Origin: Akkermansia muciniphila
Lineage (GTDB): Bacteria; Verrucomicrobiota; Verrucomicrobiia; Limisphaerales; BJHT01
Assembly: GCA_945861535.1 (NCBI GenBank)
Contig: CAMAUZ010000038.1
Location: forward strand, 1 to 64,000
Direction: 5' to 3'
Length of the DNA stretch: 64,000 nucleotides
In this document: in pieces, positions 49,227 through 58,500 of the stretch
Layout: each line of letters begins with the position of its first letter
Position numbering within the stretch: position 1 is the stretch's first letter
The notes under the pieces: model-generated
What the model was told of the DNA's origin: nothing
The model's input: only the letters and a program-made list of their open reading frames with translations
Databases searched by the model: none
Made by a program: the position numbers and the translations under genes

Positions 49227-49330
49227 CCCGTTTCAACGGTTTCTCCGGCCGGACCGGAATCCGTTAATACGGCTAAGACGTTCGAGAGGTCGCTCACCCC
49301 CGGCTGAAGCCGGGTGCCAATGAGAGGGGG
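49199..49330 (-). other. attC-like repeat before the membrane protein gene
   Basis: It ends on the minus strand with AAACCGTTGAAACGGGATGT and CTCAACAACCGTTAGGC, matching the other junction. The upstream half contains the CCCGGCTTCAGCCGGGGGTG palindrome of the family seen at 7572-7727. No GCCTAAC is present at its far end, so it is not a complete attC and could also be an ordinary palindromic repeat. Confidence 0.38.
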
Positions 49331-49352
49331 CGCATTCATGTTTCATGTTCGG

Positions 49353-51953
49353 TCATTCCCTCGTGATGGTTTCATCCAGATTCAACAACACCCGCGCCAC
49401 CGTGGTCCACGCGGCCTTGGGTTGGGTGTCGGCGAGTTGTTGTTGGAGGAGCGATTCGAGACGGGCGTGTTCGGTGGCGCTGGGCGCGCGGGCGACGCAG
49501 AGGCGGAAGGCGTAGTCGAGACGCGGCGAGTTTTCCGGCGGTCCATCTTTCAACACGCGCGCGGCGAGGGCTTCGGCGAATTCGTGGAAGGCGGCGTCGT
49601 TGAGGAGCGTGAGCGCCTGGAGCGGCGTGTTGCTGCGGATGCGGCGGGTGCAGGTGCTGAAGCCGTCGGGCGCATCGAAGACGTTCAACGCGGGCGGCGG
49701 CGTGGCGCGGAAGAAAAACGTGTAGAGGCCGCGGCGGTAGCGGTCCTCGCCGGTGCTGACTTTCCATTCGCGGCGCACCTGGCCGAGGGACATCACGCCG
49801 TCGGGAATGGGCGGGAAAACGCTGGGTCCGCCGAGCTTGGGACTGAGGAGTCCGCTGGCGGTGAGGGCGGTGTCGCGCACGGCTTCGGCGTCGAGGCGGA
49901 GGCGGTTTTGGTGGGAGAGGAGCTTGTTGTTCGGATCGGTGATGGCGAGGTCGGGGCGGGCTTTCGAGGACGTGCGGTAGGTGGCGGAGTGGGCGATGAG
50001 GCGGTGGAGGTGTTTGAGGGACCAGGCGGGAGGGGTTGAAACGGGAGGGGTTGAAGGGTTGAAGGGTTGAAGGGTTGAAGCGGGGGCGGGGGCGTCTTTG
50101 CCGGTTGAACCTTTTAACGCTTCAACCCTTGAACCCTTCAACTCTTCAACTCCCGCTTTAACTCGTGAACCCTTCAACCCTTCAACCTTTTCAGTCGGAT
50201 TCATGAATTCGGTCGCGAGCCAGTCGAGCAGCTCGGGATGCGTGGGCGCCAGACCTTGAGTGCCGAAGTCGTTCTCGGTCTCGACGAGGCCGCGACCGAA
50301 GTATTGCTGCCACACGCGGTTGACGGTGACGCGCGCGAGGAGCGGGTTTTGCGGGCTGACAATCCAGCGCGCGAAGTCGAGGCGGTTGGTGGTTTCGCCC
50401 GCGGTCAGCGGATGCAGAATCGCCGGCACGCCGGGGCCGACGGGGCCGCCGTCGCGGGTGAAGTCACCCTTGATGAAGAGGTAGGTGCGGCGCGGCTTGG
50501 GCATCTCGCGCAGGACGAGCGTGGTGGGGAAACTCGACTTGGCCTTCTGCAATTTTTTCAGCGCGGCGCTGTGGGCCTTGTTCTCCGGGGCCTGCTCGAT
50601 GAAGGCCGCGAGCTCCAACTGTTTCTGCGCGTCGGTGCGTTTCTCGAAGGGATTGTCGAAGGCCTCGCGGATGGCCTGCGAGAGCGCCTGGCGTTGCGTG
50701 GGGCTGAGGCTGACCTCCCATTTCACCATGCGCGGGTAGATGGTCGGATCCTTGCCGGGCAGCGCGGCGAGATAGGCGGCGACCTTCGAGTTGGATTCTT
50801 TTTCGTGCGCGATTTCCTCGGGGGTGGCGATGGCCAGCTCGGGTTCCTCGGCGTTGTTGAGGAAGGCGAAGAGGCGGTAAAACTCCTTCTGCGTGATCGG
50901 GTCGAACTTGTGGTCGTGGCATTGCGCGCAGCCGACGGTGAGGCCGAGGAACGCGGTGCCGGTGGTGCTCACGCGGTCGATGACGGACTCGATGCGGAAC
51001 TGTTCCTTGTCGATGCCGCCCTCCTGATTGATCTGCGTGTTGCGATGGAAACCGGTGGCGATTTTCTGGTCGAGCGTGGCGTTGGGGAGCATGTCGCCGG
51101 CGAGTTGTTCGACGGCGAATTGATCGAACGGCAGGTCCTTGTTCAGCGCGTGGATGACCCAGTCGCGGTATTTCCAAATCTGCCGCGGCGCGTCGATCGA
51201 GTAGCCGTTCGAGTCGGCGTAACGCGCGACATCCAGCCACCAGCGGCCCCAGCGCTCGCCGTAGTGCGGCGAATCGAGGAGGCGCTCGACGAGGCGCGTG
51301 TAGGCGTCGGGCGCGCGGTCCGCGACGAACGCATCGACCTCGGCGGGGCTGGGCGGCAGGCCGATGAGATCAAGGCTGAGGCGGCGGATCAAGGTGACGC
51401 GGTCGGCTTCAGGCGAGGGCGTGATCTTCTCTTTTTCCAAGCGGGCGAGGATGAAGTGATCGATGGCGGTGCGCGGCCATTTGGTTTGCGCGACCACTGA
51501 AATGGCCGGGCGTTGCGGCGCATTGAAGGCCCAGTGTTTCGAGGTTTCGGGCGATTCGCTGGCGGGGGCTTTGGCGCCTTGGTCGATCCAGTTTTTCAGC
51601 AGGGCGATCTGGGTGTCGGAGAGGACGGGGTTTTTGAAGGGCATCCGCGGCAGCTCCGCGTGCGTGCCGGAGATGGCCTGGACGAGCAGGCTGGCGGCGC
51701 TGTCGCCGGGCTTCAGCGCGGGACCGGTGCGTCCGCCGGTGAGCGCGAGCGTGGCGGTGTCGAGGCGTAGGCCGGCCTTTTGCTGCGATGCGCCGTGGCA
51801 TTTGTAGCAGTGGGCGGCGAGGACGGGTTTGATGTCCTTGAGATAATCGACCGGCTCGGCGGCGCGCGCGGCGACGGTGAGAAGAACGAGGAAGGCGACG
51901 AGGAAGGGCGGCGCGAGGAGACGCGCGCAGCGGGGGTATTGCGAAAGTGTCAC
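49353..51953 (-). CDS. PSD1-type protein: planctomycete cytochrome c, DUF1549 and DUF1553, with repeat insert
   Basis: An exported protein of about 866 residues. The start is taken as GTG at 51953 (VTLSQYPRCARLLAPPFLVAF signal region); GTG at 51992 is an alternative, and the ATG frame to 52376 only translates repeats. A PSCyt haem site (CYKCHGAS) is followed by DUF1549 (about 120-330, with CAQCHDHKFDPI) and DUF1553 (about 470-800). Unlike the homologue at 40258-43437 it has no LamG insert. Residues about 584-638 are encoded by a GGGTTGAA repeat and interrupt the DUF1553 part between LLDWLATEF and WSLKHLHRLIAHS. It is the natural partner of DUF1501 protein 2. Confidence 0.9.
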   Translation of the reverse strand: MTLSQYPRCARLLAPPFLVAFLVLLTVAARAAEPVDYLKDIKPVLAAHCYKCHGASQQKAGLRLDTATLALTGGRTGPALKPGDSAASLLVQAISGTHAELPRMPFKNPVLSDTQIALLKNWIDQGAKAPASESPETSKHWAFNAPQRPAISVVAQTKWPRTAIDHFILARLEKEKITPSPEADRVTLIRRLSLDLIGLPPSPAEVDAFVADRAPDAYTRLVERLLDSPHYGERWGRWWLDVARYADSNGYSIDAPRQIWKYRDWVIHALNKDLPFDQFAVEQLAGDMLPNATLDQKIATGFHRNTQINQEGGIDKEQFRIESVIDRVSTTGTAFLGLTVGCAQCHDHKFDPITQKEFYRLFAFLNNAEEPELAIATPEEIAHEKESNSKVAAYLAALPGKDPTIYPRMVKWEVSLSPTQRQALSQAIREAFDNPFEKRTDAQKQLELAAFIEQAPENKAHSAALKKLQKAKSSFPTTLVLREMPKPRRTYLFIKGDFTRDGGPVGPGVPAILHPLTAGETTNRLDFARWIVSPQNPLLARVTVNRVWQQYFGRGLVETENDFGTQGLAPTHPELLDWLATEFMNPTEKVEGLKGSRVKAGVEELKGSRVEALKGSTGKDAPAPASTLQPFNPSTPPVSTPPAWSLKHLHRLIAHSATYRTSSKARPDLAITDPNNKLLSHQNRLRLDAEAVRDTALTASGLLSPKLGGPSVFPPIPDGVMSLGQVRREWKVSTGEDRYRRGLYTFFFRATPPPALNVFDAPDGFSTCTRRIRSNTPLQALTLLNDAAFHEFAEALAARVLKDGPPENSPRLDYAFRLCVARAPSATEHARLESLLQQQLADTQPKAAWTTVARVLLNLDETITRE
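50039..50200. repeat. GGGTTGAA/TTCAACCC repeat inside a DUF1553 gene
   Basis: Four to five tandem GGGTTGAA units (50041-50080) face CTTCAACCCTTGAACCCTTC and CCCTTCAACCCTTCAACC units (50118-50188). The whole is about 160 bases, keeps the reading frame, and encodes a Lys/Val/Gly-rich and Pro/Ser-rich stretch absent from the homologous protein encoded at 40258-43437. Confidence 0.85.
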
Positions 51954-52674
51954 AGGGATAGGTTGGGCGATGATCGTTGAGTTTTCACGCACGAAGTGCG
52001 GTTTTCGACGGGGGCGGGAGCGGGCGGTGTTCACAGAGCGGCGGGCCGCAGCCACTGCGGAGCGCGACCGGTCCCCGGTCGCAGCGCGTGGGACGCGAAA
52101 GGAGCGGTGGAATCCTCTGACGATCTCCTCGCGGCGTGTGCGCTGCGGGCGCGGACGCCCGGTTCTCGTCCCGGAGGGACGCCGGAGGAGATTAGCCGGG
52201 GGCAAGTCCGCACCAGCGGACGCCGCCCCCGGAAACGATGCCGCTTGGATCCGTGCCCCAACGGGGCATCGAAGAAAATGGCCCGAGGTGACGAGGGGGG
52301 GCGGAAATGTTGCGGGGATACGCCTCAAAAAACTTCTTCGATGCCCCGCTGGGGCATGGCCCGTTCGGCGGCGCAACCGGGGGCCGCGCCCGCTGCGCGG
52401 ACTTGCCCCCGGCTAATTTCCTGCGGGGTCCCTCCGGGACGAAGAGCGGAGCGTTGGCGACGATTCTTTGAGGGTCGGCTGGTAACCAGGGCGGCGGCAA
52501 AATCCTTGTCGGCCGCGAGGATTTTTCCCGGAGAGCGGCTGTGTGCGCGGAGCATCAGCCGCAGGAGGTTCGCCGCACGGGACGTCTCTGATTTCAGCGG
52601 GTGCTGGCGAGGTTTCGGGGCCGCTGCGGCTGGTCCTCGGCGGACACAGCCGCGCTCCGTCGGCAGGGTTACGC
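51954..52674. repeat. Gene-free repeat block
   Basis: No gene is supported. Positions 52050-52445 repeat the block seen at 45755-46147 (GGAGGAGATTAGCCGGGGGC; ATGCCCCGCTGGGGCATGGC). Positions 52530-52662 repeat the GGAGAGCGGCTGTGTGCGCG / CACAGCCGCGCTCC palindrome of 24652-24800. A promoter for the DUF1549/1553 gene should lie near 51960-52040 but no boxes stood out. Confidence 0.68.
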
Positions 52675-54438
52675 CTAATCCACCGTGTCGAGCGACTTGC
52701 CCCGCATCCGCGCGTCCGGGTTCGGATGCAGCGCGCGTTTCTGGCGCTCGCGGTCGCCGGCGTTACGGGCCACGGGGATCGGTTGCTCGCTGTTCAAGTC
52801 GAGGCCGGTCACATACATCGCGGCGGAGCCGGTCATCGGGAGCGGGATGAAGTCCTGCACCTGCTGGAGATTCCACTTCTCCTCTTTGAGAAACGTCTCG
52901 ACCGCGCCCATTTCCTTCTCGGTGCAGCCCGGAAAGCTCGACATGAAATAGGGCACCAAATACTGCTCCTTGCCCGCGGCGGCGCTCTCCTCGTGGAACT
53001 TCTCCATGAACGCCGGAAAATCTCCCGCGGGCTTCCTCATGCGCCGCAGCACGCTCGGGTCCATGTGCTCGGGCGCGACCTTCATGTGGCCGGAGACGTG
53101 GTTTTGCACCAGCTCCTTGAGATAGGTCGGCGTGCGCAGCGCGACATCCATGCGGATGCCCGATTGCACGAAGACATGTTTCACGCCCTCGACCTCGCGC
53201 GTGCTGCGCAGGAGATCGAGCTGCTGATCTTCATTGATGCCGAAGTGCGGGCAGATCGTGGGCCAGAGACAGCTCGGGCGATGACATTTTTTGCACGCGT
53301 CCACGTGGCCGTTGTCGCACGCGTAAAGATTCGCGGTCGGACCGCCGAGGTCGGAGACGGTGCCGCGGAAGGTGTCGGATTCCGTGAGCTTCCCGATTTC
53401 CTTCGTCACCGAATCCACGCTGCGGCTCGAGAGAAATTTCCCCTGATGAAATCCGAGGCCGCAAAACGTGCAGCCGCCCGCGCAGCCGCGCGACACGATG
53501 ATCGAGTCCTTGATCGTCGCGAAGCCCGGCACCTTGCCTTTGTAAGTCCAGTGAACCTGCCGCATGAACGGCAGCTCGAAGAGCGCATCCATCTCGGGCG
53601 TGTTCAGGGGGAAACCGGGCGGCTCCATGAGCACCGCGCGGCTGCCGTGCATCTGCACCAGACGCTTGCCGCAATACGGCGTCTGCTGCGCCTCGACGAT
53701 CTTGGTCAGGCGCAGGATGAGATTCTTGTCCTTCTGCAAATCATCCCACGACGACAGGATGATCGCGTCGCCGAAGTCCGCGGCCTTGGTCGCCTTCGCG
53801 CCGAGAAACAGCGCGGTCCCGCGGATGCCGCTGAGGTCCTGGTTGCCATCGCGCAGCCGCCCGGCGATCTCGCGCGCGGCGACTTCGCCCATGCCGTACA
53901 CGAGGATGTCCGCTTTGGTGTCGGCGAGAATCGAGGGCCGCAGCTTGTCTTCCCAATAATCGTAATGCGCCACGCGCCGCATGCTCGCCTCCATGCCGCC
54001 GAGCACGATGGGCACGCCGGGAAACGCGCGCTGGGCCATCTGCGAATACACGACGGCAGCGTGGTTCGGGCGTTTGCCGGGCGTGCCGTCCTCGCTGTAA
54101 ACGTCCTCCTTCCGCTTGTGCCGTGCCGCGGTGTAATTGGACACCATCGAGTCGAGATTCCCCGCCGTGATGCCGCAGAAAAGCCGCGGCGTGCCCATGA
54201 CCTGGATGGACTCGATGTTCTTCCAATCCGGCTGCGCGATGATGCCGACGCGATAACCCTCCAGCTCCAGCACGCGCCCGATCATCGCCGCGCCGAAGGA
54301 CGGATGATCCACGTAGGCGTCGCCGGTGATGATGAGCACGTCGAGTTGATCCCAGCCGCGCGCATCCATTTCAGCGCGGGTCATGGGGAGAAAGCCGGTG
54401 AGGTTCGGCGCGGACGGTTTGTTATGATGAGCAGCCAT
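52675..54438 (-). CDS. YgiQ-family radical SAM protein
   Basis: A 587-residue protein of the UPF0313/YgiQ family. The 4Fe-4S cluster that binds S-adenosylmethionine is held by C319, C323 and C326 (SRGCAGGCTFCGL, CxxxCxxC). The N-terminal cobalamin-like domain (DVLIITGDAYVDHPSFGAAM) and the VLGGMEASMRRVAHYDYW block are diagnostic, as is the late QVQDFIPLPMTGSAAMYVTG. The length is slightly shorter than in E. coli because the C-terminal tail is short. The reaction is unknown for the family. The gene stands alone. Confidence 0.93.
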   Translation of the reverse strand: MAAHHNKPSAPNLTGFLPMTRAEMDARGWDQLDVLIITGDAYVDHPSFGAAMIGRVLELEGYRVGIIAQPDWKNIESIQVMGTPRLFCGITAGNLDSMVSNYTAARHKRKEDVYSEDGTPGKRPNHAAVVYSQMAQRAFPGVPIVLGGMEASMRRVAHYDYWEDKLRPSILADTKADILVYGMGEVAAREIAGRLRDGNQDLSGIRGTALFLGAKATKAADFGDAIILSSWDDLQKDKNLILRLTKIVEAQQTPYCGKRLVQMHGSRAVLMEPPGFPLNTPEMDALFELPFMRQVHWTYKGKVPGFATIKDSIIVSRGCAGGCTFCGLGFHQGKFLSSRSVDSVTKEIGKLTESDTFRGTVSDLGGPTANLYACDNGHVDACKKCHRPSCLWPTICPHFGINEDQQLDLLRSTREVEGVKHVFVQSGIRMDVALRTPTYLKELVQNHVSGHMKVAPEHMDPSVLRRMRKPAGDFPAFMEKFHEESAAAGKEQYLVPYFMSSFPGCTEKEMGAVETFLKEEKWNLQQVQDFIPLPMTGSAAMYVTGLDLNSEQPIPVARNAGDRERQKRALHPNPDARMRGKSLDTVD

Positions 54439-54539
54439 GTTAGCGGCGGGGAGAGTGCTTCAGGTGAACGGAGGAAGCAAACCATAGCTCGGGATTTGTC
54501 GGTAGGCGTGGGTGCGGGAGCGACTGAGCGGGCGCGGAC

Positions 54540-54846
54540 GCGCAGCAAGGGGAGCACACCCGCCCCCGGGTGTGGTTTTCCGCGCCCTCGCGGAAAACCC
54601 TGCGGCACGAGCGCGTGCGGAAACTCTGCGACCGGCGTGCGCGCCCCGACGCCGGATGCGAGGGCGCATCCGGCGACACGCGAGGGCGCATCCGGCGACA
54701 CGCGAAGGCGCGTGTGCTCCCCGTACCGCAGACTTCCAAGTCTGCGGTATCGCGGGTTTCTAAACCCGCGGCGCGTCCGGCGAGGCGGACACCGTGCCGA
54801 CTTGGAGGTCGGCGACACAGCAGGTTTGGAAATCTGCGCTACGAGG
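54540..54846. repeat. Mixed palindromes including the 'CAGACTTCCAAGTCTGCGG' family
   Basis: CACCCGCCCCCGGGTG and TTTTCCGCG/CGCGGAAAA palindromes come first, then GGGCGCATCCGGCGACACGC in tandem (54661-54705). At 54722-54846 is the AGACTTCCAAGTCTGCGGTA / GGTTTCTAAACCCGCGG / GACACAGCAGGTTTGGAAA family, the same kind that is inserted in the ABC exporter gene. No gene is supported between 54439 and 54863. Confidence 0.7.
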
Positions 54847-54863
54847 TTGCGCGGATGGCGGGA

Positions 54864-55277
54864 TCAGTTGCTGCGCGGGTCGGCCAGGCCGGTGGGGGAG
54901 CGGAAGCGGGCGACTTCCATGCCGCCGGTCACGCCGGGAATGAGCGCCATGACACCGGTGTTGATGGCGTTGAGGTAGATGAAGAGGGCGACGCGTTCGC
55001 CGACGGCGCCGCTGCCGTGGTAGAAGCCGTGGGCGACGCAGCGGAAGATTTTCGTGCCCTCCAGTTGCGTCCGCTTGCGCATCGCGCCGGAGGCGACCTG
55101 GTTGAGCAGCGCGAGGAGATGCGGCGCGGGGTCGGGTTCGCAGTGCTGGAAGAAGCCGAGGTCGGCGGCGAATTCCTCGAGGAAATAGTGGATGGCGGTT
55201 TCGTAATCGGTCGGGTGCAGCATCCGTTCGCGCAGGATGTCGAAGTGACGCGGGAGGTCTTGGGAGGCGGTGTTCAT
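54864..55277 (-). CDS. 137-residue conserved-looking hypothetical protein
   Basis: It starts MNTASQDLPRHFDILRERMLHPTDY and has no signal peptide. Helices FLEEFAADLGFFQ and LLALLNQVASGAMRK are followed by a more hydrophobic middle (FRCVAHGFYHGSGAVGERVALFIYLNAI) and TGVMALIPGVTGG. I do not recognise a family. Codon use and composition look like real coding, and no competing frame is better. It is bracketed by repeats on both sides, so no operon partner can be named. Confidence 0.65.
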   Translation of the reverse strand: MNTASQDLPRHFDILRERMLHPTDYETAIHYFLEEFAADLGFFQHCEPDPAPHLLALLNQVASGAMRKRTQLEGTKIFRCVAHGFYHGSGAVGERVALFIYLNAINTGVMALIPGVTGGMEVARFRSPTGLADPRSN

Positions 55278-55340
55278 GGCGGGGAAACTGAACGGGGGTG
55301 CGGGCGGTGGCGAGTGAAAGCGGTGGTGGAGGCGGCGGAT

Positions 55341-55533
55341 TTGTACCGCAGGCGTCTCGCCTGCGAGTTCACGGGGCGTCTCGCCCCGTGTTGGTACTGG
55401 CGGCGAGACGCCGCCCGAACTCGCAGGCGAGACGCCTGCGGTACCGGGATCGCTGGTAGGGCGCGTCTGTCCTCAGCGCGCCGGTTGCGCGTCCGCACGT
55501 CAAGCGGCGCGCTGAGGACAGACGCGCCCTACC
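55341..55533. repeat. Two adjacent palindromic elements
   Basis: Positions 55341-55443 hold GTACCGCAGGCGTCTCGCCT and AGGCGAGACGCCTGCGGTAC arms, as at 32212-32322. Positions 55456-55533 hold the GTAGGGCGCGTCTGTCCTCA palindrome, copy 4. They fill the space downstream of the alpha-2-macroglobulin gene and upstream of the hypothetical gene. Confidence 0.75.
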
Positions 55534-55558
55534 AGCGCTGGAGAGGGTCACGCCGTCG

Positions 55559-58500
55559 CTACTTCACACTCAGTCCGAAGCTTTCGGAGTGGCTGTTGAA
55601 CTCGGGGGCGTACATGCACTGGATGTCGGCGATGCCGCTCTGGTAGTCGCCGCGGTGGACGACGCGCGTGGAGTATTCGAAGACGTAAACGCCCTTGGGC
55701 AGGTAATCGATGAAGAAGTGGCTCGCGGTGTCGCGCGTGGTTTCGTAGTAGCCGAGGCCGTCCTGGTAGCGGTAGCGCGAGATGACGTTCATCGGTTCGA
55801 GGCCGCTGCCGCGCTGGTCTTTGAGGTGGACGTATTCCATGTCGCGGTCGGTGCGGAGTTCGATGCGCACGACGAGTTCGTCGCCGACGGCGAGCGCGCC
55901 GCGCACGGGTTCAAGCACGGGGCCGGCCTTGGTGACGGTCTTGGTGTAGAGCGCTTTCTTGAGTTTGAGCGGCGTGCCTTCGTGCGGCGTGACCTTGGTC
56001 ATGTCCTCGAGGTATTGCCAATGCACGCTGCCCCAGGAGACGCCGGCGTCGATTTTCTTGACGGTGATCTGGCCGAGCGCGGGCTGGATTTCCGGGCCGG
56101 TGAATCGCTTCTCGTAGAAGCCGGTGCCGGCCTCGGTTTTCTGCGGCTTGAGGGTCTGGCCGCCGAGGGAGACTTCGACGAGGGCGTCGGAGGCGAGTTG
56201 GTTGCGGCCGCGGAGCAGCAGCGCGTACACGGCGTCGGCGGTGGCTTTGGTGGTTTTCCAATCTTGCGTCTGCTTTTGCTTGAGGAGCCAGACCTGACAG
56301 TCCTCGACGGCCTGGGTGTCGTTGGTGACTTCGGCGAAGGCCTCGATCATGAGCGCCTGCGTTTCGATGGGGGCGTGGTACCACCACCAGGAGAATTCCG
56401 TGTCGCGCCAGAACCTGCCGAGTTCCTCGTTGCTGACGGAGCGTTCCTTGATCGAGCGCAGGATCGCCACGGGCGTCGGATCGGCGGCCTTGGTGAAGTC
56501 GGCGACGCGTTTGAGCGCGATGGCGAGATGTCCCTGCGACTGGCGGTTGGCGAGCGCGAGCCAATGTTTGCGGGCCTGCGCGAGGAAGTAATCGACGGCC
56601 TCCTTGTGCGCGGGGTCGATGGCTTTGTCCTTCAGGAAAAAGCTCCGGCCGTAGAGATAGAGCGCGATGGTCGAGCTGAGGTGGTTGTCGTCCTTGCGCC
56701 CGTGCTTGAGGATTTCGCGGTAGGTGCGGTCGATCCACGCGTCGAGCGCGGTGAGCGAGCGGATGGCGGGCGCGGCGTTGAGGTCCACGCCGAGATGGCG
56801 CAGGCGGCCGAAGCCGGTGGTGATGTGGAGGGTGATGAAGTCGTTGCCGCGGCCGCCGGGGAACCACGGCCACTGGCCGTCGGGGAGCTGCATCTCGGTG
56901 AGCTGCTTGAGGGCGCGGTTGATCTCGTTGTTCATCCGGTTGTCCTCGAACAGGACGCCGACATTTTTGCGCGCCTGGCTTTCGTTCATCGCCTGCCGGA
57001 ACCACGGGGTTTCCTCGAGCATCACGCTTTTGAGGTCCTGATTTTTTTCGAGCGGGCTGTCGAGCGCGGGCGTGTTGCGCCAGAGATCGAAGATGCGGCG
57101 AATCTTGGGATCGGACACGGCGATGCTGCGCGCGAGCGAATTGGCGTAGAGCCGGCTGAAGATTTGCTCGGAGCAAGCGTGCGGGAACTCCATGAGATAC
57201 GGCAGCGCCATGACGGCGTACCACGCGGGCTGCGAGACCATCTGCACGGAGAGGCTCTGGTGGCGGAGCGTGTCGGAGACGCCCGAGGCCTGGAGTTTTT
57301 TGAAGTCGAACTGGCGCGTGCCGGCGTTGCGGATGGGCAGCGGCAGCGACTCGGTGACGAGGATGCGGCGCGGCAGGACGGGGAGAAAACCTTCCTCGCC
57401 GTCGCTGGCCTTGGCGGATGCGCCGACGGCTTTGTAAGTGAGGAAGCCGAGGCCGTCGGGGACTTTCAAACGCCACGAGAAGCTGCGGGATTCCTTGGCG
57501 GCGATGGTGAAATTTTGCTCGGGGCTGGTGTTGCCGAGCGCGGCGTCGGCGGGCGCGAGCGTGGCGGCGTCGTTGAGCGTGAGGCGGACGCGGCCGGTCT
57601 GCGGGGTGTCGGTCTGGTTGGAGACTTTCACCGTGAATTCAAGCGCGTCGCCTTCGCGCAGGAAACGCGGCGGGTTGGGCTGGACCATGATGTCCTTGGC
57701 GGTGACGGCGTGGGCTTCGATGAATCCGCTGCGGAGCTGGCGGTCGTGCGCGAAGCCGAGGAAGCGCCAGCGCGTGAGGGCCTCGGGCATGGTGAATTCG
57801 AGCTTCACCTCGCCGTTTTTGTCGGAGACGAGCTGCGGGAAGAAGAAGGCGCTTTCGTTGAGATTTTTGCGCGCGGAGATTTTGCTGAGGTCGGGGGCGT
57901 CGCCACCTGCGCCTTCGCCGCCACCGGGGCCGGCGTCGCGGCGTGCGGCGCTGGCTTGTTTGTCGGTCGCGCCGAGTTGGGCGCGGTTTTGGGCGAGGCC
58001 TTCGCCGGCGGCGTTCATCGGCGCGGCGTCCATGGCGACGGCGGCCGACATCGGCGCGGCGGCGGCCATTTCCATTTGCGCCTCACCCTTGGCGGCGGAC
58101 TTGCGCATCATCTGCATTCCGGGAGCCATCCCGCCCAAGCCGCGGCCGCGACCGAAGTAGCCGTAGCCCCACAGATTCACCGTGAGATCAGGCGGGAAGC
58201 TGCGGTAGGTCATCTCGATGCCCTCCATGTCCTGCCGCCAGTAGCCGCGGATGTGCTGGAAATATTTGGTCTGGTTGGCAAAGGCCGCGTGGCCGCTCGC
58301 GTGGTCCTGCCGGAAAAAACTGAAACGATTCAGCCAGCGGTGCGGGAGGAAGGCATCGAGCGATTCGTCGTAGAGCGTGGCGGCCATTTCGGCGACGGCC
58401 TTGTTCGCGCCGGGGCCGGAGATGATGGCGGTCCAGGTTTCCTTCTGATTCGGCAGCAGCTTCGAGGTGAAATGCTCCCAGCGGATGTCGAGGTTCTTGT

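Noticed and set aside
50039..50200. Possible CRISPR array from the tandem GGGTTGAA units
   Set aside because: Units are eight bases with no unique spacers, and they lie in an open reading frame; there are no cas genes.
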